Shown here: positions 43,427 to 51,467 of the stretch, piece after piece
Layout of the letters: every line of letters starts with the position of its first letter
How positions within the stretch are numbered: position 1 is the stretch's first letter
Source: Sphingobium sp. CR2-8
GTDB lineage: Bacteria; Pseudomonadota; Alphaproteobacteria; Sphingomonadales; Sphingomonadaceae
Reading direction: 5' to 3'
Length of the DNA: 64,000 nucleotides
Assembly (NCBI RefSeq): GCF_035818615.1
Contig: NZ_JAYKZY010000002.1
Coordinates: forward strand, 2,606,501 to 2,670,500
Program-made: the position numbers and the translations under genes
The notes under the pieces: generated by a model
Databases searched by the model: none
What the model saw: the letters and a program-made list of their open reading frames with translations, nothing else
Told to the model about the DNA's origin: nothing

Positions 43427-44431
43427 ATGCGCGTCCTTTCCGGCATCCAGCCGACCGGCAATCTGCACCTGGGCAACTACCTCGGCGCGATCCGCAACTG
43501 GGTGCGGATGCAGGACGAGATGGACGCAACGTCGCAGTGCTTCTTCTTCCTGGCGGACATGCATTCGATCACCGTGCATGAGGCGCGCGAACAGCGCATC
43601 CGCAACGTGCGCGACATGGCCGCCGCGCTGGTCGCCGCCGGGATCGATCCGGACCGCAGCGTCCTGTTCAACCAGGCGCGCGTGCCCGCCCATGCGGAGC
43701 TCGCCTGGTTGCTGAACGGCACCGCGCGGATCGGCTGGCTCAACCGCATGACCCAGTTCAAGGACAAGGCGGGCAAGGATCGCGAAGGCGCATCGGTGGG
43801 CCTGTTCGTCTATCCGGTGCTGCAAGCGGCCGACATCCTGGCCTATAACGCCACCCATGTGCCGGTGGGCGAAGACCAGAAACAGCATCTGGAACTCTGC
43901 CGCGACATCGCCGCCAAGTTCAACAGCGATTTCGGCGTCGACCTGTTCACCCTGCCCGATCCGATCATTCCCAAGGAATTGGCGCGGATCATGTCCCTGC
44001 GCGACGGCACGGCGAAAATGTCCAAGTCCGACCCGTCGGACATGAGCCGCATCAACCTGACCGACGATGACGACGCGATCATGGCGAAGATACGCAAGGC
44101 CAAGACCGATCCGGAGCCGCTGCCGGAGTCGGCGGGAGGGCTGGCGGGCCGTCCCGAAGCCGGCAATCTGGTCGGCATCTTCGCGACGCTGACCGGCCGG
44201 ACACCCGATGCGGTGTGTGCAGATTTCGCGGGCAAGGGGTTCGGCGCGTTCAAGCCCGCACTGGGCGAGGTGCTGGTCGAGACGTTGCGCCCGATCCGCG
44301 AGCGCTTCCTGGCGTTGCGTACCGACGACGCGGCGCTCGACGCGATCCTGAACAAGGGCGCGGCCAAGGCGGCGGCGGCGGCCGAACCCACGCTACGCGC
44401 GGCCTATGACGCGATGGGGTTGATGCGCTGA
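43427..44431 (+). CDS. trpS: Tryptophanyl-tRNA synthetase
   Basis: A 334-residue class I synthetase. The HIGH-equivalent is [12 protein letters not shown] and the KMSKS loop is [10 protein letters not shown]. The block [20 protein letters not shown] and the C-terminal domain are normal. It follows murJ by 15 bp and ends before a strong terminator. Confidence 0.97.
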   Translation: MRVLSGIQPTGNLHLGNYLGAIRNWVRMQDEMDATSQCFFFLADMHSITVHEAREQRIRNVRDMAAALVAAGIDPDRSVLFNQARVPAHAELAWLLNGTARIGWLNRMTQFKDKAGKDREGASVGLFVYPVLQAADILAYNATHVPVGEDQKQHLELCRDIAAKFNSDFGVDLFTLPDPIIPKELARIMSLRDGTAKMSKSDPSDMSRINLTDDDDAIMAKIRKAKTDPEPLPESAGGLAGRPEAGNLVGIFATLTGRTPDAVCADFAGKGFGAFKPALGEVLVETLRPIRERFLALRTDDAALDAILNKGAAKAAAAAEPTLRAAYDAMGLMR

Positions 44432-44460
44432 GCGCTGGGCCTGGTCGCTTTACGGTTACG

Positions 44461-44492
44461 GGGGCTGTCCGAAAGGGCAGCCCCTTTTCTTT
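44461..44492 (+). terminator. Rho-independent terminator after trpS
   Basis: GGGGCTGTCC-GAAA-GGGCAGCCCC forms a 10-bp stem with a GAAA tetraloop followed by TTTTCTTT, 29 bp past the trpS stop. Confidence 0.92.
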
Positions 44493-44584
44493 GGGGGACG
44501 GCATCACCATGTCCGCATCGTCATAGAATTGGAACATGGTTTTGCGTCCGTTCGACGGGTTCGTGCGTTCAAACGATGTTCAGT

Positions 44585-44614
44585 TGCGTTTTGCTAAGGC
44601 AGGGCGCTAAGATG
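44585..44614 (+). promoter_or_regulatory. Possible promoter of the DUF4136 lipoprotein gene
   Basis: TTGCGT and TAAGAT are 18 bases apart, about 38 bases before the start codon at 44652 and after the trpS terminator. This is a by-eye match to a vegetative promoter and is weak evidence. Confidence 0.3.
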
Positions 44615-44651
44615 GTCGCAGGCGGCTTCGCCTGGTTTAGGACGTAAGAAC

Positions 44652-45323
44652 ATGGCTTATTTCAACAAGTTCGGGATGATCGCGGCACCCGCTTTGGCGC
44701 TGGTGGCGCTGTCGGGCTGCACCACCGGCTTCAAGGCCGATGTCGCCCGTTTCCAGCAGCTGCCCGCGCCCGCCGGGCAGAGCTATTATGTCGTCGCCGA
44801 CGATCCACGGCTCGCCGGTGGACTGGAGTTTTCCCATTATGCCGATCTGGTTGGGCAGCGCCTGGCCCAGACCGGCTATGTCGCGGCCAGCGACCCGGCG
44901 CGCGCCGACCTGATCGTGCGCGTCGCCTATGATGTCGACAATGGCCGCGAAAAGGTTCGCTCGACCGGCTTCGGCGGCCCCTATGGCGGCGGCTGGGGTG
45001 GCGGTTGGGGCGGTCCCTGGGGCGGCGGCTTCGGCGGTCGCTGGGGTCGTCCATGGGGCTACGGCTTCTATGATCCCTGGCTGTTCGGCGGTGGCGGCTT
45101 CAACGATGTGAGCAGCTATACCGTCTATACCAGCGACCTCAGCATGAAGATTGACCGGGCAGCCGACAATCGCCGCCTGTTCGAAGGGAAGGCGAGCGCC
45201 CAGTCGCTGTCGAACAAGCTGACCTATCTGGTGCCGAACCTGATCGACGTGATGTTCACCAACTTCCCTGGCCAGAATGGGGAAAGCGTGAAGGTCACCC
45301 TGCCGCCCGAGAAAAAGGGCTAG
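44652..45323 (+). CDS. DUF4136 domain lipoprotein
   Basis: A 223-residue exported lipoprotein: signal with lipobox LSGC (ALVALSGC), then a DUF4136 domain (YYVVADDPRLAGGLEFSHYA; DLVGQRLAQTGYVAASDPAR; ADLIVRVAYDVD). A Gly/Trp insert (GGGWGGGWGGPWGGGFGGRW) at ~110-145 is followed by the conserved end. It stands alone between two terminators. Function unknown. Confidence 0.85.
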   Translation: MAYFNKFGMIAAPALALVALSGCTTGFKADVARFQQLPAPAGQSYYVVADDPRLAGGLEFSHYADLVGQRLAQTGYVAASDPARADLIVRVAYDVDNGREKVRSTGFGGPYGGGWGGGWGGPWGGGFGGRWGRPWGYGFYDPWLFGGGGFNDVSSYTVYTSDLSMKIDRAADNRRLFEGKASAQSLSNKLTYLVPNLIDVMFTNFPGQNGESVKVTLPPEKKG

Positions 45324-45343
45324 GATCAGCCTAGCGAGATTTG

Positions 45344-45382
45344 AAAGGCCCGGCGTTTCGCACGAGACGCCGGGCCTTTTTT
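45344..45382 (+). terminator. Rho-independent terminator after the DUF4136 gene
   Basis: AAAGGCCCGGCGT pairs exactly with ACGCCGGGCCTTT across a 10-base loop and is followed by more T residues (TTTTTT in total), 20 bp after the stop. Confidence 0.92.
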
Positions 45383-45407
45383 GATTCGTTTCTGCGTCGA
45401 TCCATTA

Positions 45408-45429
45408 TTCCCCGACGAAGGTCGGGGAA
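45408..45429. repeat. Single palindrome TTCCCCGAC-GAAG-GTCGGGGAA
   Basis: A perfect 9-bp stem with a GAAG tetraloop, the same loop as the GIY-YIG-linked repeats but a different stem. It lies between the DUF4136 terminator and the SDF transporter gene. No clear partner in inverted orientation. Confidence 0.75.
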
Positions 45430-45593
45430 CAGCTTTGCATATCCCCTCAAAGCGAAGGGATCGGGCCTTGTGCTGGAACCGCCCGCCCCCCTTCTCGCAC
45501 GATGCGATTTTCCACTGTTCCCTGCCCTACAATAGCGGATAGCGTGCCCCGGCCCGTTGCCACCAAGGCAGCCTGACCCGGGGAAGAGCGTCC

Positions 45594-46826
45594 ATGTCCT
45601 TGACCGTCCGTATCCTGATCGCGCTCGTCCTGGGGCTGGCGAGCGGCATCGCGCTGGCCGAATGGGGCGGCGGATGGGACGCGGAGATCGTCGCGGTGGC
45701 GCAGCCGATCGGCAAGGCGTGGCTGGGCGGATTGCAGATGCCGTTGATCCCGCTCATCTTCGCGCTGCTGGTGACGGGCATCACTCAGGCCGCGACCAGC
45801 GCGCGGACCGATGGCATGGCCGGACGCGCCATCGCCCTGTTCGCGGTGATGCTGGTCGCATCCGCCGCCGTCGCCGCGCTGATCGGGCCGCTGATGCTGC
45901 ATCTGTGGCCGGTCCCGCCCGGCGCGGTCGGCGCGCTGGCGGGGGCGGAGGCCGTGGCGGACGTCCCCGATGTGCGTCCCTCGGCAGAGTGGCTGCTGGG
46001 CTTCATCCCGGTCAATCCGCTCAAGGCGGCGAGTGAGGGGCAGGTCGTCGCGGTGGTGCTGTTCGCACTGGTGTTCGGCTTTGCGGTTACGCGCATCGCG
46101 GCGGAGCGGCGCGCCCTGCTGACCGGTTTCTTCCAGGCGCTGGCCGACGCGCTGTTGGTCGTGGTCGGCTGGGTCTTGTGGCTGGCCCCGATCGGCGTGT
46201 TCGCGCTGGCGCTGGTCGCAGGCGCGCGATCGGGCCTGGCGACGGCGGGGGCACTGCTCCACTATATCGGCTTCATCGTGCTGATCTGCGTGGCGGTGAC
46301 GCTGCTGGTCTATCCGCTGGCGGTGATCGCCGGGCGGATCGGGCTGGGTCGCTTCGTGCGCGCGGCCGTCCCTGCCCAGGCCATCGCCTTTTCCACGCAA
46401 AGTTCGATCGCATCGCTGCCCGCGATGATCCAGGCGAGCGACGGGCCGCTGGCGGTGCGCGAAACGACACGCAGCATCGTGCTGCCGCTCGCCATATCGC
46501 TGTTTCGCGTCACAAGCCCGCCCGCCAATCTGGGCGTCGCCCTCTATGTGGCGGCGATGAACGGCGTGGCGTTGGGGCCGGGGCAGCTTGTCATGGGGGT
46601 GCTGGTGGCCGCGATCGTCAGCCTGGCGGCGGTGGGCCTGCCCAGCCAGATCACCTTCTTCACCACCACCGGTCCCATATGCCTGGCGATGGGCGTGCCG
46701 GTGGAAGCCTTGCCGCTGCTCCTGGCAGTGGAGACGGTGCCCGACATCTTCCGCACCGTGGGCAACGTCACCGCGGACATGGCGGCAGCGCGAATCGTGG
46801 ATCAGCGAGAATCAGGCAAGGATTAA
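45594..46826 (+). CDS. Dicarboxylate/amino acid:cation symporter family (SDF) protein, altered cation motif
   Basis: A 410-residue membrane transporter of the glutamate/dicarboxylate (SDF) family: PIGKAWLGGLQMPLIPLIFA, the Ser-rich hairpin AFSTQSSIASLPAMIQ, and the end TFFTTTGPICLAMGVPVEAL. The usual cation-site motif Asn-Met-Asp-Gly-Thr in TM7 is missing; the equivalent region reads LPLAISLFRVTSPPANLGVA. The coupling ion and substrate are therefore uncertain. It is convergent with the cyclophilin gene. Confidence 0.82.
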   Translation: MSLTVRILIALVLGLASGIALAEWGGGWDAEIVAVAQPIGKAWLGGLQMPLIPLIFALLVTGITQAATSARTDGMAGRAIALFAVMLVASAAVAALIGPLMLHLWPVPPGAVGALAGAEAVADVPDVRPSAEWLLGFIPVNPLKAASEGQVVAVVLFALVFGFAVTRIAAERRALLTGFFQALADALLVVVGWVLWLAPIGVFALALVAGARSGLATAGALLHYIGFIVLICVAVTLLVYPLAVIAGRIGLGRFVRAAVPAQAIAFSTQSSIASLPAMIQASDGPLAVRETTRSIVLPLAISLFRVTSPPANLGVALYVAAMNGVALGPGQLVMGVLVAAIVSLAAVGLPSQITFFTTTGPICLAMGVPVEALPLLLAVETVPDIFRTVGNVTADMAAARIVDQRESGKD

Positions 46827-46852
46827 ATACCGCAAACAGGTTGGAGGTAGTC

Positions 46853-47455
46853 TTAGGGCACCCGCCGCGCGGTCAGGATCTTCACCGGCGCGGCGAGCAT
46901 CTGCCCCTTCATCACGCCCTCCCCCGCCGTCGGCGATTTGGGCGCGATCAGTATGGCTTTCACCACGTCCATCCCCTCCACCACATGGGCGAAGACGGCG
47001 AAGCCCTGATTGTCGCCGCTCGTCTGCTGGGGCTGGGCGTCCATGCCCGGCATTTTGCCCAGCACGATGAAGAAGTCACCGGTCGCGCTGCCCGGCGCAT
47101 AGCGCGCCATCGACAGCGCGCCGTCATCATGGGTGAGACCCGTCTGGGTCGTGGGTTCATGTTTGATCGGCGGCAGGATGCGCTTGGGATCATTTTGCGC
47201 GCCGCCCTGAACGAAGCCATAGTCGGGTGCGCCGACCCCGCGATAGAAGGCCGTGCCGTCAAACCGTTTCTGGTCGACATATTTCAGGAAATTGGCGGCA
47301 GTGACCGGCGCCTTGTCAGGATGGACCGCCACGACGATCCGGCCGGCGTCGGTGTCCAACGCAACGCGCACATCGGTGGACGGGAGCGGCGTCTGGGCCG
47401 CCACGGGGGACAGGCCGACGAGAGCGGCGAACAGCAGGGCAAGGGCGCGAATCAT
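46853..47455 (-). CDS. Periplasmic peptidyl-prolyl cis-trans isomerase, cyclophilin type
   Basis: A 200-residue cyclophilin with a signal peptide (LALLFAALVGLSPVAAQ). Core: IVVAVHPDKAPVTAANFLKY, FDGTAFYRGV, FVQGGAQNDPKR, LSMARYAPGSATGDFFIVLG and FAVFAHVVEGMDVVKAI. It catalyses proline isomerisation in exported proteins. It lies 45 bp past the dnaA stop on the same strand. Confidence 0.93.
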   Translation of the reverse strand: MIRALALLFAALVGLSPVAAQTPLPSTDVRVALDTDAGRIVVAVHPDKAPVTAANFLKYVDQKRFDGTAFYRGVGAPDYGFVQGGAQNDPKRILPPIKHEPTTQTGLTHDDGALSMARYAPGSATGDFFIVLGKMPGMDAQPQQTSGDNQGFAVFAHVVEGMDVVKAILIAPKSPTAGEGVMKGQMLAAPVKILTARRVP

Positions 47456-47500
47456 GCGCCCCAGCCTAACCGCTCCAGCGCCAGACGCCAGAGGGCGCCT

Positions 47501-48913
47501 TTACCCCTCCAGCAGGCGCTGGAGCGCGCGGACGTCGGCATCCATGTCGGGATTGCTTTCGCGCAACTGTTCGATCGTGCGGACGGCGTGGATCACCGTG
47601 CTGTGATCGCGACCGCCGAAGATGCGACCGATCTCCGGCAGCGAGCGCGGCGTCATCTTCTTGGCCAGATACATCGCCACCTGACGCGGGCGGGCGACCG
47701 CGCGGGCGCGGCGCTTGGAGCGCATTTCGGACGGATCGATCTTGAAATGGGCGGCGCAGGCCTTCTGGATTTCATCGACCGTAATGCGGCGGGCATTGGC
47801 GCGCACCGCGTCGGCCAGCATGCTCTGCGCGAAATCGAGGTCGATCGAGCGGCCGGTCAGCTGCCCATAGGCGACCAGCTTGTTGAACGCCCCTTCCAGT
47901 TCGCGCACATTGGATCGGATCGATCGGGCGAGGAAGTCGATGACGGCGTCGGGCACCGGCGGATCACCCGCCACCGCCCGCTTCGATTCGAGGATGGCGA
48001 GGCGCAGGTCGAGCCCTGCGGGCTGGATGTCGGCGACCAGACCACCGGCCAGGCGCGAGAGGATGCGCGGATCGATCGATTCGAGCATCTGGGGCGCGCG
48101 ATCGGCGGTCACGACGATGCGCGCACCGCTGTCGATCAGGTCGTTGATCGTGTGGAGGAACTCCTCCTGCGTCGATCCCTTGCCCGCGATGAACTGGATA
48201 TCGTCGATCAGCAGCAGGCGGGCGGCGCGCAGGCGCCCCTTGAACGCCATCGTTTCATTGGCCCGCATCGCATTCACAAATTCCATCATGAAGCGTTCGG
48301 CCGACATGTAGAGGACCGCGTGCGAAGGCGAATGGGCCGAAAAGGCGCGCGCGATGGCATGGAGCAGGTGCGTCTTGCCCTGCCCGGTGCCGCCATGAAT
48401 GAAGAGCGGGCTGAAACGTGGCGTGGCTTCGCCTGCCATTGCCTGCGCGGCGGAACAGGCCAGCCGGTTGGTTTCGCCGATGATGAAATCGGCAAAGCCA
48501 TGGCGCGGCAGGAAATTGGAGGCGATGGCGACGGTCGGCGCGTCGTTCGCAGGCGCAACCGGCGTTTCGACCGGCGTGACTTCCAGCAGGCGCGGCCCGG
48601 TCGCGTCGGGGGCGCGGCGCAGACGCACCTCACGCACGCCGACCCCGGCGCTGCGCCACGCCATGCGCAGGCGGTCGCCGAACTGGCCGGACACGAAGTT
48701 CGCGCTGAAATCGCTAGAGACCAGCAGGTCGAGCGTCTGCGAATCGGGGCAATAGTCGCCCAGGCGCACGGGCTTGAGCCACTGGTCGAACATCCGTGCG
48801 CCGACATCGCGGCGCAGGCCGGCGCGAATGCCGGTCCAGGCGGATTCCAGGCCGGCGTCCGCCTGACCCACATCTCCGTCCTGCCAGCCAACCACGCGCA
48901 CAACATCCTTCAT
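47501..48913 (-). CDS. dnaA: Chromosomal replication initiator DnaA
   Basis: About 470 residues. Domain I near the N-terminus (AWTGIRAGLRRDVGARMFDQ); AAA+ domain with Walker A GGTGQGKTHLLHAI and Walker B LLLIDDIQF; sensor and C-terminal DNA-binding domain with the signature GGRDHSTVIHAVRTIEQL. The ATG at 48913 is preferred; an in-frame ATG at 48970 would add 19 residues of no family likeness. rpsT lies upstream on the same strand. Confidence 0.95.
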   Translation of the reverse strand: MKDVVRVVGWQDGDVGQADAGLESAWTGIRAGLRRDVGARMFDQWLKPVRLGDYCPDSQTLDLLVSSDFSANFVSGQFGDRLRMAWRSAGVGVREVRLRRAPDATGPRLLEVTPVETPVAPANDAPTVAIASNFLPRHGFADFIIGETNRLACSAAQAMAGEATPRFSPLFIHGGTGQGKTHLLHAIARAFSAHSPSHAVLYMSAERFMMEFVNAMRANETMAFKGRLRAARLLLIDDIQFIAGKGSTQEEFLHTINDLIDSGARIVVTADRAPQMLESIDPRILSRLAGGLVADIQPAGLDLRLAILESKRAVAGDPPVPDAVIDFLARSIRSNVRELEGAFNKLVAYGQLTGRSIDLDFAQSMLADAVRANARRITVDEIQKACAAHFKIDPSEMRSKRRARAVARPRQVAMYLAKKMTPRSLPEIGRIFGGRDHSTVIHAVRTIEQLRESNPDMDADVRALQRLLEG

Positions 48914-49336
48914 AGACTTAGACGATCCTACCAACTGTGCCCCCCGTGATCGGGCAGGAATACGACGCAAAGGTCTTCGTCCGGAAACGCCCCCGCTTCC
49001 GGTTCCTTCACGACAATCAATCTCACATGACGGCCGCCTGAAAGGTGATTCGACGGCGGCCGGATTTCAAAACTAGACGGTGGGGGAGCGCCGGATCAAG
49101 GGCAGCTTGGTTCAAAAAAGTGAAATAAAGCCGTTGACTCAGCAAAGCCGCGGAAAACGGCCGACAATCAATTTATTGCGTGATTTCAATGATTTATTAT
49201 CTGCATTTTATGCCGCAGTGCGTCGAATCGCGGGAAATCGGTCGATCATGAAATATGACGGATTGGAGAAGACACGACGAAAGGCCCGCCCCATCGCTGG
49301 GGCGGGCCTTGTGATCTGTCGAAACCCGAAAGGGTT
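48914..49336. other. Intergenic region between rpsT and dnaA
   Basis: A 423-bp gap holding the rpsT terminator at its right end and an AT-rich patch at about 49140-49260. It must contain the dnaA promoter, but I cannot identify convincing -35/-10 hexamers on the minus strand. I see no cluster of TTATNCACA DnaA boxes and no gene I can support. Confidence 0.6.
49281..49310 (-). terminator. Likely terminator after rpsT
   Basis: AAGGCCCGCCCCA and TGGGGCGGGCCTT form a perfect 13-bp stem around TCGC, 27 bp beyond the rpsT stop. On the minus strand only three T residues follow, so termination may be partial. Confidence 0.65.
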
Positions 49337-49600
49337 TTAGGCGAGCGCGCTGACAGCCTTGGTCAGGCGGCCGAACTTGCGCGCGGCGGTGTTCTTGTGC
49401 AGCACGCCACGGGCGACGCCACGGGCCAGTTCGGGCTGAACGGCCTGAAGCGCCGTCGCAGCGACGTCCTTGTCACCAGCGGCGAGAGCGGCTTCCACCT
49501 TCTTCACCAGGGTACGAATCCGGCTGATGCGGGCGCCATTGATGGCGGCGCGACGTTCGTTGCGGCGGATGCGCTTCTTGGCTTGCGGCGTATTGGCCAT
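49337..49600 (-). CDS. rpsT: 30S ribosomal protein S20
   Basis: An 87-residue basic protein: [40 protein letters not shown], and [20 protein letters not shown]. These are hallmark S20 features; it binds 16S rRNA early in assembly. It lies downstream of mutM and upstream of dnaA on the same strand, a conserved alphaproteobacterial order. Confidence 0.97.
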   Translation of the reverse strand: MANTPQAKKRIRRNERRAAINGARISRIRTLVKKVEAALAAGDKDVAATALQAVQPELARGVARGVLHKNTAARKFGRLTKAVSALA

Positions 49601-49718
49601 TTACAGTCCTCAGTTCTCGTCAATCTCGGGAAGAGGCCTGCCGGAACGGTCCGACCCACCTCGTGAAGGAGCGCCCCTTACAGGGGATAGCGGCATGCGT
49701 CAACCGGTCGAACCCGCG

Positions 49719-50531
49719 CTATTTCTGGCATTTCGGGCAAAAGAAGGTCGATCGACCACCGTCGACTCGGCGTTGTACCGTGCCGCCGCACAGGCAAGCC
49801 TGCCCCTCTCGCCCATAGACGCGCCATTGTTTGGAAAAATAGCCCAGCTCGCCATCGGGCCGGGCATAGTCGCGCAGGGTCGATCCGCCCGCCACGATGG
49901 CGGCGGACAGCACGTCGCGAATCGCCTCCACCAGCAGCCCGAGTCGCGGTCGGCTGATCTTGCCCGCCGCCCGAGTCGGGTCGATGCCCGCCATGTTGAG
50001 CGCTTCGCACACATAGATATTGCCCAGGCCCGCCACGACGCGCTGGTCCAGCAGCGCCGCCTTGATCGACGTGGCTTTCCCCTTGAGCACGGCGGCCAGG
50101 CGGGCAGCGTCGAAATCCGGCCCCAGCGGTTCCGGCCCCATGCGGGTAAAGGGCGCATAGGTCGCCCAGGCGTCCGACCGGACGAGGTCGAGCGACCCGA
50201 AGCGGCGCGGATCGTTGAGCGCCAGCACATGGCCTCCACCTGTTTCCAACAACAGATGATCGTGCGTGCCGATCTCCGTCGGATCGATTCGCCAGCGGCC
50301 CGACATGCCGAGGTGGAATATCATCATGTCGCCGCGATCGGTTTCGATGAGGCCATATTTGGCGCGGCGCGACAGGCCAGTGACGGTGGCGCCCGTCAAA
50401 CGCTGGCGCAGGTCGACCGGAATGGGAAAGCGCAGGTCCGCGCGACGCGGTTCGACACGGGTCAGCACGCTGTCCTGCAGGACGGCGCGCAGGCCCGCGA
50501 CGGTGGTTTCGACTTCGGGAAGTTCAGGCAT
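49719..50531 (-). CDS. mutM: Formamidopyrimidine-DNA glycosylase
   Basis: A 270-residue base-excision repair enzyme (Fpg). The start is set at 50531 because the protein must begin MPELPEVETT: Pro2 becomes the catalytic N-terminus and Glu3 assists. An upstream in-frame Met at 50537 would block this. The C-terminal zinc finger reads CLCGG...FFCPKCQK, a CXC/CXXC variant. It repairs 8-oxoguanine. Confidence 0.96.
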   Translation of the reverse strand: MPELPEVETTVAGLRAVLQDSVLTRVEPRRADLRFPIPVDLRQRLTGATVTGLSRRAKYGLIETDRGDMMIFHLGMSGRWRIDPTEIGTHDHLLLETGGGHVLALNDPRRFGSLDLVRSDAWATYAPFTRMGPEPLGPDFDAARLAAVLKGKATSIKAALLDQRVVAGLGNIYVCEALNMAGIDPTRAAGKISRPRLGLLVEAIRDVLSAAIVAGGSTLRDYARPDGELGYFSKQWRVYGREGQACLCGGTVQRRVDGGRSTFFCPKCQK

Positions 50532-50637
50532 GGCCACCCATGTAGGCGCTGGGATGCTGCGACAACAGGGGATAAGCGCCCAACCTTCGCTTCTGCAAGG
50601 CGCCGGAACAGCCTATGCCCCTGCCATGCGGCTCGCA

Positions 50638-50722
50638 GCATCGCCTCTAGCGCCGATTTTTTCCTTTTCGCACCGCTTTTGCGCAAAACCGGTTCCCACT
50701 TTTGCGCGCGATGCTCTAGAGC
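50638..50722. repeat. Interspersed intergenic element (AAAACCGGTTCCCACTTTTG type)
   Basis: Contains TTTTGCGCAAAACCGGTTCC followed by CACTTTTGCGCGCGATGCTC; arms GCATCGC (50638-50644) and GCGATGC (50708-50714) are inverted. I recognise this core as a sequence found many times between genes in alphaproteobacteria. It ends 8 bases before the ubiE start codon, so it is in the ubiE leader. Confidence 0.6.
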
Positions 50723-50729
50723 GAAGCCC

Positions 50730-51460
50730 ATGAACGACACAGCATCCTTCGGCTATCGCGACGTCGATGCCGCCGACAAGCAGGGCATGGTCCGCGACGT
50801 CTTCTCCAACGTGGCGGCCAAATATGATCTGATGAACGACGCCATGTCCGGTGGCGCGCATCGCCTGTGGAAGGATCAGTTCGTGCGCCGGGTAAAGCCC
50901 CGGCCAGGCGAAAAGATACTCGACATGGCGGGCGGCACCGGCGACATCGCGTTCCGCATGCACAAACATGGCGCGCAGGTCACAGTGTCCGACATCAACC
51001 CCGAAATGCTGGCCGTCGGTGTCGAGCGGGCGCAGAAAAAGGGTATGAAGGCCTCATCTGGTCGGAACAGAATGCCGAAGAGCTGACCTTCGGCGACCGG
51101 GCGTTCGACGCCTATACGATCGCCTTCGGCATCCGCAACGTCACCCATATCGACAAGGCGCTGCGTGAAGCGAACCGTGTGCTGAAATATGGCGGGCGCT
51201 TCTTCTGCCTGGAATTTTCGACCACCACCTGGCCGGGCTTTTCGGACGTCTATGACGTCTATTCGCACAAGCTGGTGCCGCATCTGGGCAAGCTGTTCGC
51301 CAATGATGCCGACAGCTATCGCTACCTGATCGAATCGATCCGCCGCTTCCCGCCCATGCCCAAATTCGAAAGCATGATCCGCGAGGCAGGCTTTGCGAAC
51401 ACGAAGGTCGAACCGATATTGGGCGGGCTGGTCGCTATTCATTCGGGCTGGAAGATTTGA
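50730..51460 (+). CDS. ubiE: Ubiquinone/menaquinone methyltransferase UbiE (one frameshift as sequenced)
   Basis: A 243-residue SAM methyltransferase if one base is restored. FGYRDVDAADKQGMVRDVFS, VAAKYDLMNDAMSGGAHRLW and SAM motif ILDMAGGTGDIAFRM are in the first frame. The frame is lost in AAAAAGGG (51036-51043): expected RAQKKGYEGLIWSEQNAEEL is split. The rest (DAYTIAFGIRNVTHIDKALR; LVPHLGKLFANDADSYRYLI) is intact in the second frame. It is coupled to ubiB 7 bp downstream. Confidence 0.9.
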
Positions 51461-51467
51461 CGCCCCT

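Noticed and set aside
46178..48949. A 923-codon open frame on the plus strand
   Set aside because: It runs out of frame through the SDF transporter and antisense through the cyclophilin and dnaA genes, all of which are clearly real on their own frames.
48914..49336. Replication origin beside dnaA
   Set aside because: There is an AT-rich patch, but no cluster of DnaA boxes; in this group the origin is usually not next to dnaA.
49080..49340. An 86-codon frame upstream of dnaA
   Set aside because: It crosses the rpsT terminator and AT-rich region and has no family likeness or ribosome site.
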